A DNA stretch of 64,000 nt from an uncultured Neptuniibacter sp. (lineage in GTDB: Bacteria > Pseudomonadota > Gammaproteobacteria > Pseudomonadales > Balneatricaceae), in contig NZ_CANMIR010000004.1 in the NCBI RefSeq assembly GCF_947498015.1, positions 186,001 to 250,000 of the forward strand. Reading direction: 5' to 3'. Position 1 is the first letter of the stretch. Each line of letters starts with the position of its first letter. Shown in pieces: positions 15,976 through 25,406 of this stretch. The position numbers and the translations under genes were made by a program. Under the pieces are notes generated by a model. It saw nothing but the letters and a program-made list of their open reading frames with translations, had not been told where the DNA came from and did no database searches.

Positions 15976-17976
15976 GTGAAAAAGCAGATTCTATCGGTAG
16001 CAATAACTGCATTAGTCGCAGAGGCTGCAATGGCGGGGCACGATACGGACAATAACCTGGTCATCGAAATCAACCGGGGTTTACCTTATCTGGAAACCGC
16101 TGTGCGTGAAACAACAGCTGGCGTTAAGGCTTCACCGGTATCCGATGGTGGTGAGTTGCTCCAGAGTCTGACCGGTGTGTCTGCGATAAGAATGGGTGGG
16201 CGTGCTCTGGACCCTGTGATTCGGGGGCAGAAGGAAACCCAGCTAAACATTCTACTGGATGGTGGTTATCTCCATGGAGGATGCCCCAACCGGATGGATC
16301 CACCCACCGCGTATACCTCGGTAGAGGGCTATGATCGTGTTACTGTGATCAAAGGAAACCGAACCGTGGTCTATGGCGGTGGTGGTTCAGGTGGGACCGT
16401 GCTGTTTGAGCGGGACTGGCCTCTGATTGATGAGAAGGGATATAACGCTGAGTTCTCAGGTAGCTTTCGTGAGAACGGTGAACAGTGGGAGCTGGGTGCG
16501 GATCTGGTAGCGGGTAATGATGATGGCTACATTCGGTTTATTGCGCATGAGGGTGAGTCCGAAAACTATGATGATGGTGCCGGCAATGAGGTCAGCTCCA
16601 AATATGACAGTCAGTCGAATGCTCTGCTTGCCGGAATGCGTCTGGGGGAAAATACAACCTTAGAAGCCAGCTTTGAAAAGGTGGATGAGGAAGATGTGCT
16701 GTTTCCAGGAGCCATGATGGACAGCCCTTATGCCGAAGCTGAAAATACACGGGTTAAGTTGAATCATCAGTTTACTGAGGGAGCGCTGAGACAGGTAAAA
16801 GCGGAGCTTTATCAGTCACGGGTTGTGCACTTGATGGAGAACAGCATGTTCACCTCGCCCTCGTCATCGGATACTGAGGGCTTTCGTCTGACGTTTGATG
16901 CCCAGTTGGCTGACATCGACTGGACCTTTGGTGCAGACCTTCAAAATAATGAACGTACGGCCGTGGCTTTTAAGGTTATGAATGGCATGTCGGCGTTCAG
17001 TCAGTGGCCAGGGGTTGAGATCGACCAAAAAGGTCTTTTTGTTGAGGGAACGAAAGCGTTAGGACAGGATGATCTGCTCAAAGCGGGGCTGCGTTATGAT
17101 CGGGTTAAAGCCAGTGCTCAGCGAGCTACTGAATCTTTTGGCATGTCGACACCGGCAGCGCAATATCTGTTGGTGAATGGTACATCAGAAACCTCTGGCA
17201 ATGAGAATAATTGGGGCGGTTTTGCTTCATGGACTCATCGGATCAATGATCAGTATACGCTTGAATCGACCTTTTCCCGGAGTGTCAGAACTGCCGATGC
17301 AACCGAACGTTATGTGGCGAAAACAGTTGGGATGGTGCCCTGGATCGGTAATCCTCAACTGGAGCCTGAGAAGCATCATCAATTAGAACTGGTGCTGGCC
17401 AGTGAGCAGGAGAAGCTGAACTGGTCTCTGACGGGGTGGTATAACTACGTGGACGATTACATCCTGCGACACCGAACCGCGGGTATGATGCCGAAAGAGG
17501 TCTATTCCAATGTGGATGCACACCTGTACGGTATTGAGGCGGAGTTGAACTACCCGATCAGCAGTACGTTGACGTTAGGCGCTGCGCTGGCATGGTTGGA
17601 GGGTGAGAACCGTGATGATAATACAAACCTGTCACGCATATCCCCGTTAGAGCTGAGTACTTCGCTTGATTATCAGAAGCAGGAGTGGAAAGCCGGCATC
17701 GAATGGAAGCTGGTCGCTTCGCAAAATGATGTGTGCCTGAGTTCAGACCCTAATTGCGGTGGACAGGATGTTCGTCAGACGCCGGGATATGGCTTGGTTA
17801 ATCTTTATGGAGAGTATGCGTCTAAGTCAGGCTATGTGGTGGCAGCAGGTGTAGATAATCTGTTTGATAAAGATTACACCCTGCATGAAAGCCGTGATTA
17901 TGTGTTAGATTCGGACCCGGTTCAGGTGGCAGAGCCGGGGCAGAACCTCTGGATACGATTCAGTAGCCGCTTTTAA
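15976..17976 (+). CDS. TonB-dependent copper receptor (OprC/NosA type)
   Basis: A 666-residue outer-membrane receptor starting at GTG 15976 after AAAGGTGAG. The signal peptide (MKKQILSVAITALVAEAAMA) is followed by a plug domain in which SVEGYDRVTVIKGNRTVVYG, GGCPNRMDPPTAY and GGTVLFER match the TonB-dependent copper receptor family. The C-terminal beta-barrel ends in aromatic F (LWIRFSSRF). The family imports copper, in some species for nitrous oxide reductase. It is transcribed alone, with its own terminator. No cop or nos genes are adjacent, so the metal is inferred from family resemblance. Confidence 0.88.
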   Translation: MKKQILSVAITALVAEAAMAGHDTDNNLVIEINRGLPYLETAVRETTAGVKASPVSDGGELLQSLTGVSAIRMGGRALDPVIRGQKETQLNILLDGGYLHGGCPNRMDPPTAYTSVEGYDRVTVIKGNRTVVYGGGGSGGTVLFERDWPLIDEKGYNAEFSGSFRENGEQWELGADLVAGNDDGYIRFIAHEGESENYDDGAGNEVSSKYDSQSNALLAGMRLGENTTLEASFEKVDEEDVLFPGAMMDSPYAEAENTRVKLNHQFTEGALRQVKAELYQSRVVHLMENSMFTSPSSSDTEGFRLTFDAQLADIDWTFGADLQNNERTAVAFKVMNGMSAFSQWPGVEIDQKGLFVEGTKALGQDDLLKAGLRYDRVKASAQRATESFGMSTPAAQYLLVNGTSETSGNENNWGGFASWTHRINDQYTLESTFSRSVRTADATERYVAKTVGMVPWIGNPQLEPEKHHQLELVLASEQEKLNWSLTGWYNYVDDYILRHRTAGMMPKEVYSNVDAHLYGIEAELNYPISSTLTLGAALAWLEGENRDDNTNLSRISPLELSTSLDYQKQEWKAGIEWKLVASQNDVCLSSDPNCGGQDVRQTPGYGLVNLYGEYASKSGYVVAAGVDNLFDKDYTLHESRDYVLDSDPVQVAEPGQNLWIRFSSRF

Positions 17977-17981
17977 TAGAT

Positions 17982-18006
17982 CAACCGCCTGAAAGGGCGG
18001 TTTTTT
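17982..18006. terminator. Terminator between the copper receptor and GGDEF genes
   Basis: The stem CAACCGCC / GGGCGGTT with loop TGAAA, followed by six T on the plus strand. It separates two convergent genes. The tail overlaps the stop of the minus-strand GGDEF gene. Confidence 0.85.
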
Positions 18007-19663
18007 ATTGCCAGCAAATCTGCTCAGGCGTTGCCAGGTTGGTCACTAGCGTTAGCTTCTTCTCCTTAATCCAGCGATACATCGCTTCGCCATCTAGCGG
18101 GTATTCAGAAAGAGGGGCAGTGATAGCATCTTCAATCCCCACCCAGGTGTTTCGGCCACTGTTTTTCGCAGCGTATAGGGCAATATCAGACATTTTTATC
18201 AACTGTTGCCAATGCAGAGAAGTATCTTGTTTATCGCTAATCTGAAGAGCGAAAAAACCGGTTGAGCAGGTGAGACTTAATTTCAGTTCCCAGGCAAAAG
18301 AGTAGATTGAAACCTGTTTTTGAATACGCTCAGCAATTTTGATTGCGGTTGAGAGATCTGTTGATCGGCAGATGACCATAAACTCCTCACCCCCACTTCT
18401 GACAAGGATGTCATTCTCACGGCAACTGTCACTCAGTAAGGTTGCAAACTCTTTCAGGACAAGATCGCCTGTATCATGACCATAAGTGTCGTTGATTAAC
18501 TTGAAATGATCGATGTCGATGGTGAAAAAAGCCCAATTAGAAGGTGCTTTCCAGATCGGCTCAGTGGTAAGGAAATCTTCAAGGAAGCGGCGGTTATGTA
18601 GTAGAGTCAGAGGGTCTGTAGTGCTGGCTTTTTGCAGATCCCTTTTCTCCTCCTGAAGTACTCCCCAATCTTTCTTTAATGCTGCTGCCAGTGAGAAGAA
18701 TGAAGCGGTAAGTTTACCTATCTCATCTTGTCTTCGGCCCTTGTTAATCTGAGGGAGGGGATGCTGGGGATTAAATTGGTCGAGCTGTATTTGAAGCTTA
18801 AGAAGCGGTTTGATCAGGAGGTGACGAAGAAAGAGGTAGGTACCCAGGCAGCCGATTGCTCCGATCAGGAGAATAGATATAACAGAGAGTTGAGCGGCTT
18901 TGAGAATCTGTTGATAGAAAGGTCTGTCTTGTTCGATTCTCAGCTCAAGAAGAGAGTCTTGGTGATTGAGCACCGCTAGATAGCCGAGGGATTCCGCTCG
19001 GTTAGCTGAATGAAAGCTGACACTAGGCGGCTGTTTGTTATTTCTAACTTTAGACAGGGCGAAATTGATTTTAAGCTGTTTCTGTATCTCTGTGACTTCG
19101 TTGGTTGAGAGCAGTTTTGCAAAATAGATATATCCTTCTGAGGGGCCCTCAGCGCGGCTGGATAAAATAGGGTGTCGCGCAATTAATAGAGGACCTGCCC
19201 GAGTCTGAAGGATGCCTCTGTCGGTTTCGATAAAACTACTGAGTAAGGGGTTAGAACGTTCAAGACGTTGATCATCTTTCAGATGGAGGTTTTTCGCATC
19301 AGCTAAACGATCTGTGTTCATCTGCCAGATCACACGTTTTTCTTTATTGATGATCAGCAGGAAGTCTGTATTGAGGTCCGTTAGGGTCTCGAGGGGGAGG
19401 TTGGATGTTTGAAAATCATGATTTTTTGTTTGAACGTAGCGATAGGTATCATCCCACTCGCCCCAGTCAACTGTAATCGTTTTTATACGAGAAAGCTCAT
19501 TCCCTATCCAGTTTTCAATCCGTGAAATATCTTCGATAAGTTCGTTTCTTTCGATCTTCTCAACTTCAGGAAGGGCTATAACTGCAATAGATACAGTGAC
19601 TCCAAGCATTAATGCTAGAAAGAAGGAAATTTCCACCAATAATAGTTTTCTGGTGAGATTCAT
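18005..19663 (-). CDS. CHASE4-GGDEF diguanylate cyclase
   Basis: A 552-residue inner-membrane sensor. TM1 is at about 8-31; the periplasmic CHASE4 domain is recognised by VDWGEWDDTYRYVQ at 65-78. TM2 is at about 258-280, with a HAMP-like linker (KPLLKLQIQLDQF) and then a GGDEF domain. The active-site loop is GGEEF at 424-428 with a product-inhibition RxxD (REND, 415-418) five residues upstream, so it should make c-di-GMP. Monocistronic on the minus strand. The signal sensed by CHASE4 is unknown. It is one of four c-di-GMP proteins in the window. Confidence 0.93.
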   Translation of the reverse strand: MNLTRKLLLVEISFFLALMLGVTVSIAVIALPEVEKIERNELIEDISRIENWIGNELSRIKTITVDWGEWDDTYRYVQTKNHDFQTSNLPLETLTDLNTDFLLIINKEKRVIWQMNTDRLADAKNLHLKDDQRLERSNPLLSSFIETDRGILQTRAGPLLIARHPILSSRAEGPSEGYIYFAKLLSTNEVTEIQKQLKINFALSKVRNNKQPPSVSFHSANRAESLGYLAVLNHQDSLLELRIEQDRPFYQQILKAAQLSVISILLIGAIGCLGTYLFLRHLLIKPLLKLQIQLDQFNPQHPLPQINKGRRQDEIGKLTASFFSLAAALKKDWGVLQEEKRDLQKASTTDPLTLLHNRRFLEDFLTTEPIWKAPSNWAFFTIDIDHFKLINDTYGHDTGDLVLKEFATLLSDSCRENDILVRSGGEEFMVICRSTDLSTAIKIAERIQKQVSIYSFAWELKLSLTCSTGFFALQISDKQDTSLHWQQLIKMSDIALYAAKNSGRNTWVGIEDAITAPLSEYPLDGEAMYRWIKEKKLTLVTNLATPEQICWQ

Positions 19664-19772
19664 GAATCAGAGCCTTAGATGCCACGCTAGATTTTTTATT
19701 ATTAGAATAGATAATAAACAATATAGAGCATGGGGTCTCTAATCAAGTTTTGTTTGAATATGTTTGAATTTG

Positions 19773-20828
19773 TTAGAGGTTATATGAGTAACTGAGGCTG
19801 ACCGAACCAAAGTTATGACCCTCTGTCTGCCCTTCAAATTCTCTGCTTCGATGAACACGTGCAAAGGATAGCTTCCAACCGTGATAGAGTGCAGCTACTC
19901 CAAAAGCGGTTTCCCCCACCAAGGCTTCCTTATCAATGGAATGGCTGCTTCGGAAGGTATTCCCGTCCAGAAAGATATCTCTGAGTACCCAGCGACCATC
20001 CATTGAGATAAATGCATGAACGCCCAGATTATGATCGCGGCTACCTCTCTGATAGCGCCCGTCACCTATGCCCGGTGCACTGTTGTCGCCTCCGCTTCTG
20101 AGGGCGGAGGTGCCAAAATCTTGCGGAAGATTCCAGCCAAAACGGAACTCTGCACCCCCGTTAAGATAGGTGGCTATGTTGCCCAGGCTTCCGCCAGCAT
20201 GCAGGATCGTATCGTACTCCAGAAAGGGGGAGATACGTCCCCGAGCGACTCGATTTTTGTGTTCGTATACCAGTTGGAAACCGGGTTCATTGTGAAGTTG
20301 ATTATCCCAGCCATTAAACTTGTCAAAGCCGCGAACATCATGGATGAAATCCTGAGCCTCCTCACCGAGAGCCCAGGGCCCGATGATGCCCAGATTCAGC
20401 TCGGCTGTGTTCATTTTGTTCCGGGTACGGCTGTGATAGGCGATTCCACCGTAAAGCCATGCCGCATAGGGGCGGTCATTAGGGTCGACTGTTGTACGTT
20501 CAATATCTTCAGGGGTGTAGATCTGCTGACCCAGGCTAATGACGACATTCCTCTGAACCGCTGGGTCATCGGATGGATCAAAAAGAGGGAGATAAGGGGT
20601 GATCTCTCGTACCCAAACCGGTAATCGTTCATCTTCCAGATAATCATCGACGTTGGGTGAAACCCAGGAGGCACGAACGCCGTTGGTGTAATTCTGGTCA
20701 GTCTCCGAAAACAGGTCATTTTCAAAATAGAGGTTCAGGGTCCAGGGTGGATCATCTTCAGCCGCTATCGATACTGTGCTGGTCAAAGAACAAATTAGCA
20801 GTGTGGCCAATGTGTGGGTGATATTCAC
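19773..20828 (-). CDS. lpxR: LpxR-family lipid A 3'-O-deacylase (outer membrane)
   Basis: A 351-residue beta-barrel protein with a signal peptide ending VSIAAE near 23. YFENDLFSETDQNYTNGVRA (34-53) is the LpxR signature, with the conserved N/D residues of the Ca2+/active site. DRPYAAWLYGGI and the terminal aromatic strand (SVSLSYSYNL) also fit. LpxR removes the 3'-acyloxyacyl chain of lipid A in the outer membrane. The start overlaps the stop of a small membrane-protein gene (ATGA), and it is the last gene of the ydbH-ynbE-ydbL run, placing it with an envelope lipid system. Confidence 0.88.
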   Translation of the reverse strand: MNITHTLATLLICSLTSTVSIAAEDDPPWTLNLYFENDLFSETDQNYTNGVRASWVSPNVDDYLEDERLPVWVREITPYLPLFDPSDDPAVQRNVVISLGQQIYTPEDIERTTVDPNDRPYAAWLYGGIAYHSRTRNKMNTAELNLGIIGPWALGEEAQDFIHDVRGFDKFNGWDNQLHNEPGFQLVYEHKNRVARGRISPFLEYDTILHAGGSLGNIATYLNGGAEFRFGWNLPQDFGTSALRSGGDNSAPGIGDGRYQRGSRDHNLGVHAFISMDGRWVLRDIFLDGNTFRSSHSIDKEALVGETAFGVAALYHGWKLSFARVHRSREFEGQTEGHNFGSVSLSYSYNL

Positions 20829-21355
20829 TGGAATAAACTCTCTGTCCGTGGACGATATATCACTATTTTCCAGCTAATCAGTAACAGAGGCAATACAAAG
20901 AGCAAGCCGATCATAGGTAAGTTAACCTGTACCACGGGAATGATCTCTCCTGGACAACTGACTGCAGTGTGGAAGAGTGCACTCAATTTATCGGTTAAAG
21001 CGGCATGGTGGGTTAACGTGACCTCAGCAAGCTGCTTACAAAGATCGCTCTCTGGGTTGTTGCTTGCGTATGCCTGTGAGAGTTGAAGAGCTACTACTGT
21101 GATATAGATGGAGAAAACCGCGGTAGTCACCAGAGCGTAGAGTCGTTGGCCGGTTGTAGCTGGATTATGTAACAGTGCGGCTAGAAATACAGAGCCGCAG
21201 CTGAGCAGAGTGAGTATTAACAGTAGGCCTGCATGGCTTTGGAATGTGGTTATACCGGTAAGGTGTTGAATACTAAAAATGCTAAGCAGGGATGCGAGGC
21301 TGAGAAGAAAGCCGAGGGCATTGAGTCGTCTGAAAAAAAGATTTTGACTCCCCAT
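20825..21355 (-). CDS. Small integral membrane protein of unknown function
   Basis: 176 residues with four predicted transmembrane helices (about 12-30, 40-60, 70-95 and 148-165) and a periplasmic stretch carrying two cysteines (SDLCKQL, AVSCPGE) that could form a disulfide. No family recognised. It lies between ydbL (27 bp) and the overlapping lpxR-like gene, so its expression and perhaps its role are tied to the outer-membrane lipid genes. The ATG at 21355 was taken because it opens the first hydrophobic segment properly. Confidence 0.7.
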   Translation of the reverse strand: MGSQNLFFRRLNALGFLLSLASLLSIFSIQHLTGITTFQSHAGLLLILTLLSCGSVFLAALLHNPATTGQRLYALVTTAVFSIYITVVALQLSQAYASNNPESDLCKQLAEVTLTHHAALTDKLSALFHTAVSCPGEIIPVVQVNLPMIGLLFVLPLLLISWKIVIYRPRTESLFQ

Positions 21356-21382
21356 GCTGCCCTCAGTCTCTGGAATGGATGG

Positions 21383-21721
21383 TTATTTTTTGCGCCACTT
21401 GCCATTGGGTAGCTGTATATATTGCCCCTTAGGGGTTCTATCCTGAAGTCGTTGTCCCATTCGGATCTCAAATACGGAGCGCTCAACGCCCGCCTTTTGA
21501 GCACCTTGGGTGTAGACCGATTGACGTTTCTTATTGATCTTAGCAACCAGAGCCGTGAGATCATTGCTTGGTTGCGAGACCACAACCCCAAGATAACCAT
21601 TAGTGCGCTCGCCAATCAACCCTTTGGCTTTGGCGTCATCTTTTGAGATAGCCCAGGCTGGTGCAGCGATGAAGGTGATAAATAGGGCAAAAACAGTGAA
21701 TATTTTTTGCAGCTTTGACAT
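21383..21721 (-). CDS. ydbL: YdbL-family periplasmic protein
   Basis: 112 residues, signal peptide ending APAWA at 24, then a small domain with KAKGLIGERTNGYLGVVV and the segment VSQPSNDLTALVAKINKKRQ characteristic of YdbL (DUF1318). In E. coli ydbH-ynbE-ydbL is an operon in which YdbH and YnbE build an intermembrane lipid conduit and YdbL modulates it. Gene order and 12-bp spacing from ynbE are the same here. Confidence in family is high; the modulating role comes from E. coli work. Confidence 0.92.
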   Translation of the reverse strand: MSKLQKIFTVFALFITFIAAPAWAISKDDAKAKGLIGERTNGYLGVVVSQPSNDLTALVAKINKKRQSVYTQGAQKAGVERSVFEIRMGQRLQDRTPKGQYIQLPNGKWRKK

Positions 21722-21733
21722 TGTTGGTACCCC

Positions 21734-21934
21734 TTAAAATAGATCGCTGTTTTCAGTAAGAAGTTCATCGATCTCCCGGTCAACCTTTACCAGAATCTCG
21801 TGTTCTATTTTTACATTGAGGTTGATCGTGATCGGCTCACTAGGAACAGCTACTTCAACGCGCGGTGAACAACCGCTGACACCGATCAGCGCTACAAGCA
21901 GCGCAAAAGGTGGAAGGACCTGTTGTATTTTCAT
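21734..21934 (-). CDS. ynbE: YnbE-family outer-membrane lipoprotein
   Basis: 66 residues with a lipoprotein signal (LIGVSGC lipobox, lipidated Cys22), then PRVEVAVPSEPITINLNVKI, the conserved YnbE core predicted to form beta-strands that stack on the end of YdbH. It sits 33 bp after ydbH and 12 bp before ydbL, the E. coli order. YnbE is thought to multimerise at the outer membrane and complete the YdbH lipid bridge. Confidence 0.92.
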   Translation of the reverse strand: MKIQQVLPPFALLVALIGVSGCSPRVEVAVPSEPITINLNVKIEHEILVKVDREIDELLTENSDLF

Positions 21935-21967
21935 GATTGTTCCTCAATCAGTAGTATTTTAGCTTGC

Positions 21968-24301
21968 TTAACGGTAACGCTTCTCGATTGTTCTCGTCAA
22001 TTTATCAGCAAACTGTAATGTTTTTATTAGCTTCGGAATGTTCTCTTCCACATTGATTTTAAAATCAATGGGGTGTCCCTGATTCCAGTCCGGATTATTC
22101 CCTTTAAGGCGGGTTTTCATTAAAGCGGTACCATCTTCCAGATAATCCAGCTGAATCTCCAGCAACTCATAATGGAAGTTTGAGAGTGCTTCGATCGCCA
22201 TATTCAACCCCATATTGGTGGCTGCGTAGGCTTGCACCGTGGGTGTTGGTTCAAATTTAATGGTTCCACCCGGCGGCCGTCCTTTAAGTTGACCATCTTT
22301 AACCGTCAGTGCTTCCTTGCGATAAACCAGAGGAAAGTGACCAGATAGTTTTCCAGTACCCGATAAGCCTTGCTGCTGTTCAAGTTTAAGGATCTCACCC
22401 AGATCCAGGTTATTAATTGAAACCGCTGTGCTGATATCTGGCTGAACAGGGTTAAACTTCATATCGGAAAAGCTGATCAGACCCTGCAATACTTTTGCCC
22501 GGGTGTCTGTCAGCGATACTTCTGCCTTTTTACCTTTACGTGAAAAACGGTATCGTGTTTCGATATCAGTGGCTTCAATACCTGTTTTAACCTGTTTCAG
22601 CTTAATGCTGCCTGTATCTGTGATGTTGCTGTTGGGGCGGATTCGCGTTTGTGAATCAAGACTCAGGCCCCGGACACGGGTTTCATTCCAATTCAGATCC
22701 CCCCCACGGATGCTGTTGTCCAGTCGAAGGTCGTAATGACCTTTATTGACTGTCGCTCGTCCCCGATGATAAAGCTGACCTTTGAGCAAACTCAGTTCAG
22801 GAGGAAGCTTCAGATAGGTCTGTAGTCGGGTATCCATCTTAGCCAGTGGAATCGGATTAACTGCCCACTGAGTATGAGTGATGCTCGTTATAAGGTCGGT
22901 CTTGGCCTCACCGTTTAGTTTGAATGGAAGATCAGGGGTCTTTAGCCCGTAACGTTGTTTAACGCTCGCTGGGCTTAATTCAAATGTTGATGTCAGATCG
23001 ATTAAGGGTAGTTTCTGTTGCGGTAAGGCGATATTAAGTGCGCTGAGGTTGATCTGGCCTGTTAGCGTTTTCTGCGGCAGATCGATTGAGGTCAGATCGA
23101 TAGATCCACTGAAAGGGGAGATTGTCAGATCTCCGGCAGTGATCGGGCTGCCTTCGAAATATACTCCTACAGGGGGAATTAGGGGCGAAATCGGTTTTTC
23201 AGACAAAAGCGGTTTAAGATCAGTCTGTACCAGAAAGGGGGTAGTCAGGCTGATAGCCAGGTTCTCAATTGGGCTTGAGAGTGCTGGATGGTTAATCTTG
23301 CTCAGTGTCAGCCGGCTTTCCGGTTCAAGTGTGAAACCCAATGATTGCAGCGAGAAGTTGATATCCCCCGCAAACTGAAAACTAACTGAGCCGATCTCCT
23401 GGATTGGGTGAATGGATCTGATCTGCCCACTAATCGTCTGTTGTGCCTGAATGCTTTGCAGCAGTGCATCGGGTGTCAGATGGGTTTTTAACGGGAAATG
23501 GCTGGTTCCTGTTAGGTAAATCTCTCCCTCAACATCTGGGAGCGAGGGAAGGGAGGTCCATTTACTGGTCCAGTGCTTTAAGCCCGAGAGGCTGATGTTC
23601 TGTTGTGAGTCCAGGCTAAGCGCTTGATCATAGGTTAACCGCCCCTGGAGCGAGAAAAAAACATTATCCTGATCGAGCATCCGCAGGGTGATGCCGTTTT
23701 GAGCTGATAACTGGATATCCCCCCAGCCCAGATCATATCCGGCGCGGTTAAAATGGACGCGACTGTAGAGTGCTTTATCTTCAAACAGTAGTGCACCCCG
23801 GAACTGCCAGTCGGGTGTTGCATCAGGGTATCTCAATGACAGGCTGAGCTCGCCGATTCTGATCGTATCGATCGGTATCTTATCGAACCACTGATCAGGC
23901 AGTAGCTGTTTCAGATTAAGTTCTTCTGAGGGCGTGCTCTCTGCTTCAGGCTGAGTCAGGTATTCGATCTGGATATCTGCTTCTGTCAGAAGGATCTGTT
24001 TAAAGCGTTGTTGGTTGAAAATCTCGTAGGGGTTATAGCTGATGCTGACATGTCCGGTTTCAAGGGAAATTCGTTTGTCTGAATCCTCTCTCTTCAGGGC
24101 CAGTCGCTCAATGCGCAGCTCATTCCATGAGGGGGGCTGCATCTCGAGTTTGATGTCAGAAAACTGCTGAGATTCCAGCCAATGTTCAAGGCTGCGATGC
24201 GCAATAATAGGGGAGAGGAAATAGAGAGCGACCGGTATCAGAACAAGTATTAAGAGTGATAGAGACAGTAGCCACCAGAGTAGCTTGGTTCGTCTGTGCA
24301 T
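21968..24301 (-). CDS. ydbH: YdbH-family AsmA-like intermembrane lipid transport protein
   Basis: 777 residues: a single N-terminal transmembrane helix (about 8-30), then a long repetitive beta region with AsmA/TamB-like character and a C-terminal YdbH domain (VSINNLDLGEILKLEQQQGL, LSGHFPLVYRKEALTVKDGQ). These proteins form a hydrophobic groove spanning the periplasm and, with TamB and YhdP redundantly, move phospholipid to the outer membrane. Length is somewhat under E. coli YdbH (about 880). It heads the ynbE-ydbL-lpxR run and follows a hypothetical gene by 29 bp. Confidence 0.92.
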   Translation of the reverse strand: MHRRTKLLWWLLSLSLLILVLIPVALYFLSPIIAHRSLEHWLESQQFSDIKLEMQPPSWNELRIERLALKREDSDKRISLETGHVSISYNPYEIFNQQRFKQILLTEADIQIEYLTQPEAESTPSEELNLKQLLPDQWFDKIPIDTIRIGELSLSLRYPDATPDWQFRGALLFEDKALYSRVHFNRAGYDLGWGDIQLSAQNGITLRMLDQDNVFFSLQGRLTYDQALSLDSQQNISLSGLKHWTSKWTSLPSLPDVEGEIYLTGTSHFPLKTHLTPDALLQSIQAQQTISGQIRSIHPIQEIGSVSFQFAGDINFSLQSLGFTLEPESRLTLSKINHPALSSPIENLAISLTTPFLVQTDLKPLLSEKPISPLIPPVGVYFEGSPITAGDLTISPFSGSIDLTSIDLPQKTLTGQINLSALNIALPQQKLPLIDLTSTFELSPASVKQRYGLKTPDLPFKLNGEAKTDLITSITHTQWAVNPIPLAKMDTRLQTYLKLPPELSLLKGQLYHRGRATVNKGHYDLRLDNSIRGGDLNWNETRVRGLSLDSQTRIRPNSNITDTGSIKLKQVKTGIEATDIETRYRFSRKGKKAEVSLTDTRAKVLQGLISFSDMKFNPVQPDISTAVSINNLDLGEILKLEQQQGLSGTGKLSGHFPLVYRKEALTVKDGQLKGRPPGGTIKFEPTPTVQAYAATNMGLNMAIEALSNFHYELLEIQLDYLEDGTALMKTRLKGNNPDWNQGHPIDFKINVEENIPKLIKTLQFADKLTRTIEKRYR

Positions 24302-24330
24302 CCTGCCTCCCTTATTCTGTATTTAAGAGC

Positions 24331-24732
24331 TTATTCGAGTTCCAGGTCGTATAAGCGTTCAACTGCATCTTTTAGATGGAAGATCAGATCACCATATTTG
24401 TCACTGTCGTTTTCAATATCTATATCACCCAATCGATCAGCTGTTTCTTCCAGTGATTCGCCTCGGTTGTCGACTCCCTGATCGGCCATCAGCCAATACA
24501 TCAGACCATAGATCTCTGCTACGGTTTCAACTTTATCCAGATCCTCGATCAGATGGTCACGTATCTGTCGCAGTGCCGTCATCAGAGGATCCTGGTCATC
24601 AGTTTCCAGATAAAGCTTCAGCAGGGCGGCTGGCGTTGCTACCAAAAGGTTATTATTCGGTAACGTAGCCGGGGAGGTTTCAACCCACTCCCCATTGGGA
24701 GGAGTGGTATCTCTGTTGATCAGATATGGCAT
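24331..24732 (-). CDS. Hypothetical acidic protein (133 aa)
   Basis: 133 residues, strongly acidic, predicted helical, no signal peptide or membrane segment. No family recognised. The ATG at 24732 overlaps the stop of the O-methyltransferase gene (TAATG), indicating translational coupling, and ydbH follows 29 bp after its end. It is probably cytoplasmic. Confidence 0.75.
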   Translation of the reverse strand: MPYLINRDTTPPNGEWVETSPATLPNNNLLVATPAALLKLYLETDDQDPLMTALRQIRDHLIEDLDKVETVAEIYGLMYWLMADQGVDNRGESLEETADRLGDIDIENDSDKYGDLIFHLKDAVERLYDLELE

Positions 24733-25370
24733 TAACGTATTTTCCGTACCACATTCATTCCATCCCGGACGGTCAGGAATAGGTTTTCAACATCTGGATC
24801 AGCGGCGATCTCTTTGTTCAGATCAACAAGGACATCATCGATATCGGATTCGGGTTGTAAGACCTTGCCGGACCACAGCATGTTATCCAGAATGATCAGA
24901 CCACCAGGGCGAGTCATCTCAAGTACCTTGTGGTAGTAGTTAAGGTAGTTGCGTTTGTCAGCATCGATAAAGGTGAGATCAAGCTCCATATCAAGGGTTT
25001 CAAGCGTTTCGATCGCTTTGCCAAAGATCACTTCGATCTTGTGACCATGAGGGCTACGATCAAAGAAAGTTTTTGCAAAATCGATAGCTCGGGGGTTAGT
25101 TTCACAGCAGATGATTTTCCCCTCATCGGGCATCCCTTCAGCGATGGAGAGAGCTGAGTAACCAGTGAACATTCCGATCTCCAGCACGTTTTTAGGCTGA
25201 TGAAGCTGAGTGATCAGTTTCAGAGTGCGACCAACAAGGCGTCCGGACAGTTTCTGCGGCCAGCCCATATTTTTGTTGGTTTCGTCTATCAGCTCCTGAA
25301 GTAGCTCAGGCTCTGGGGTTGTGCTTTGAAAGGCGTAATCTTCGACTGCTTCGTTTACCAGGAATTCCAC
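24732..25370 (-). CDS. Class I SAM-dependent O-methyltransferase (family 3)
   Basis: 212 residues with the caffeoyl-CoA/catechol O-methyltransferase fold. SAM motif I is VLEIGMFTGYSALSIAEGMP (about 62-81), the acidic loop CCETNPRAI follows, metal-binding FIDADKRNYLNYY is at about 134-146, and LDNMLWSGKV is the second metal ligand region. These enzymes methylate catechol-like hydroxyls with a divalent cation. The bacterial substrate is usually unknown, and here too. First gene of the leftward run through ydbH. Confidence 0.9.
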   Translation of the reverse strand: MEFLVNEAVEDYAFQSTTPEPELLQELIDETNKNMGWPQKLSGRLVGRTLKLITQLHQPKNVLEIGMFTGYSALSIAEGMPDEGKIICCETNPRAIDFAKTFFDRSPHGHKIEVIFGKAIETLETLDMELDLTFIDADKRNYLNYYHKVLEMTRPGGLIILDNMLWSGKVLQPESDIDDVLVDLNKEIAADPDVENLFLTVRDGMNVVRKIR

Positions 25371-25406
25371 TTGATCGTTCTCTAATCGGGGCCGGTTTAC
25401 TGGGCG

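Noticed and set aside
20016-20624. 202-codon plus-strand frame opposite the lpxR-like gene
   Set aside because: The minus-strand protein has the LpxR signature, signal peptide and beta-barrel end; the antisense product does not resemble a protein.
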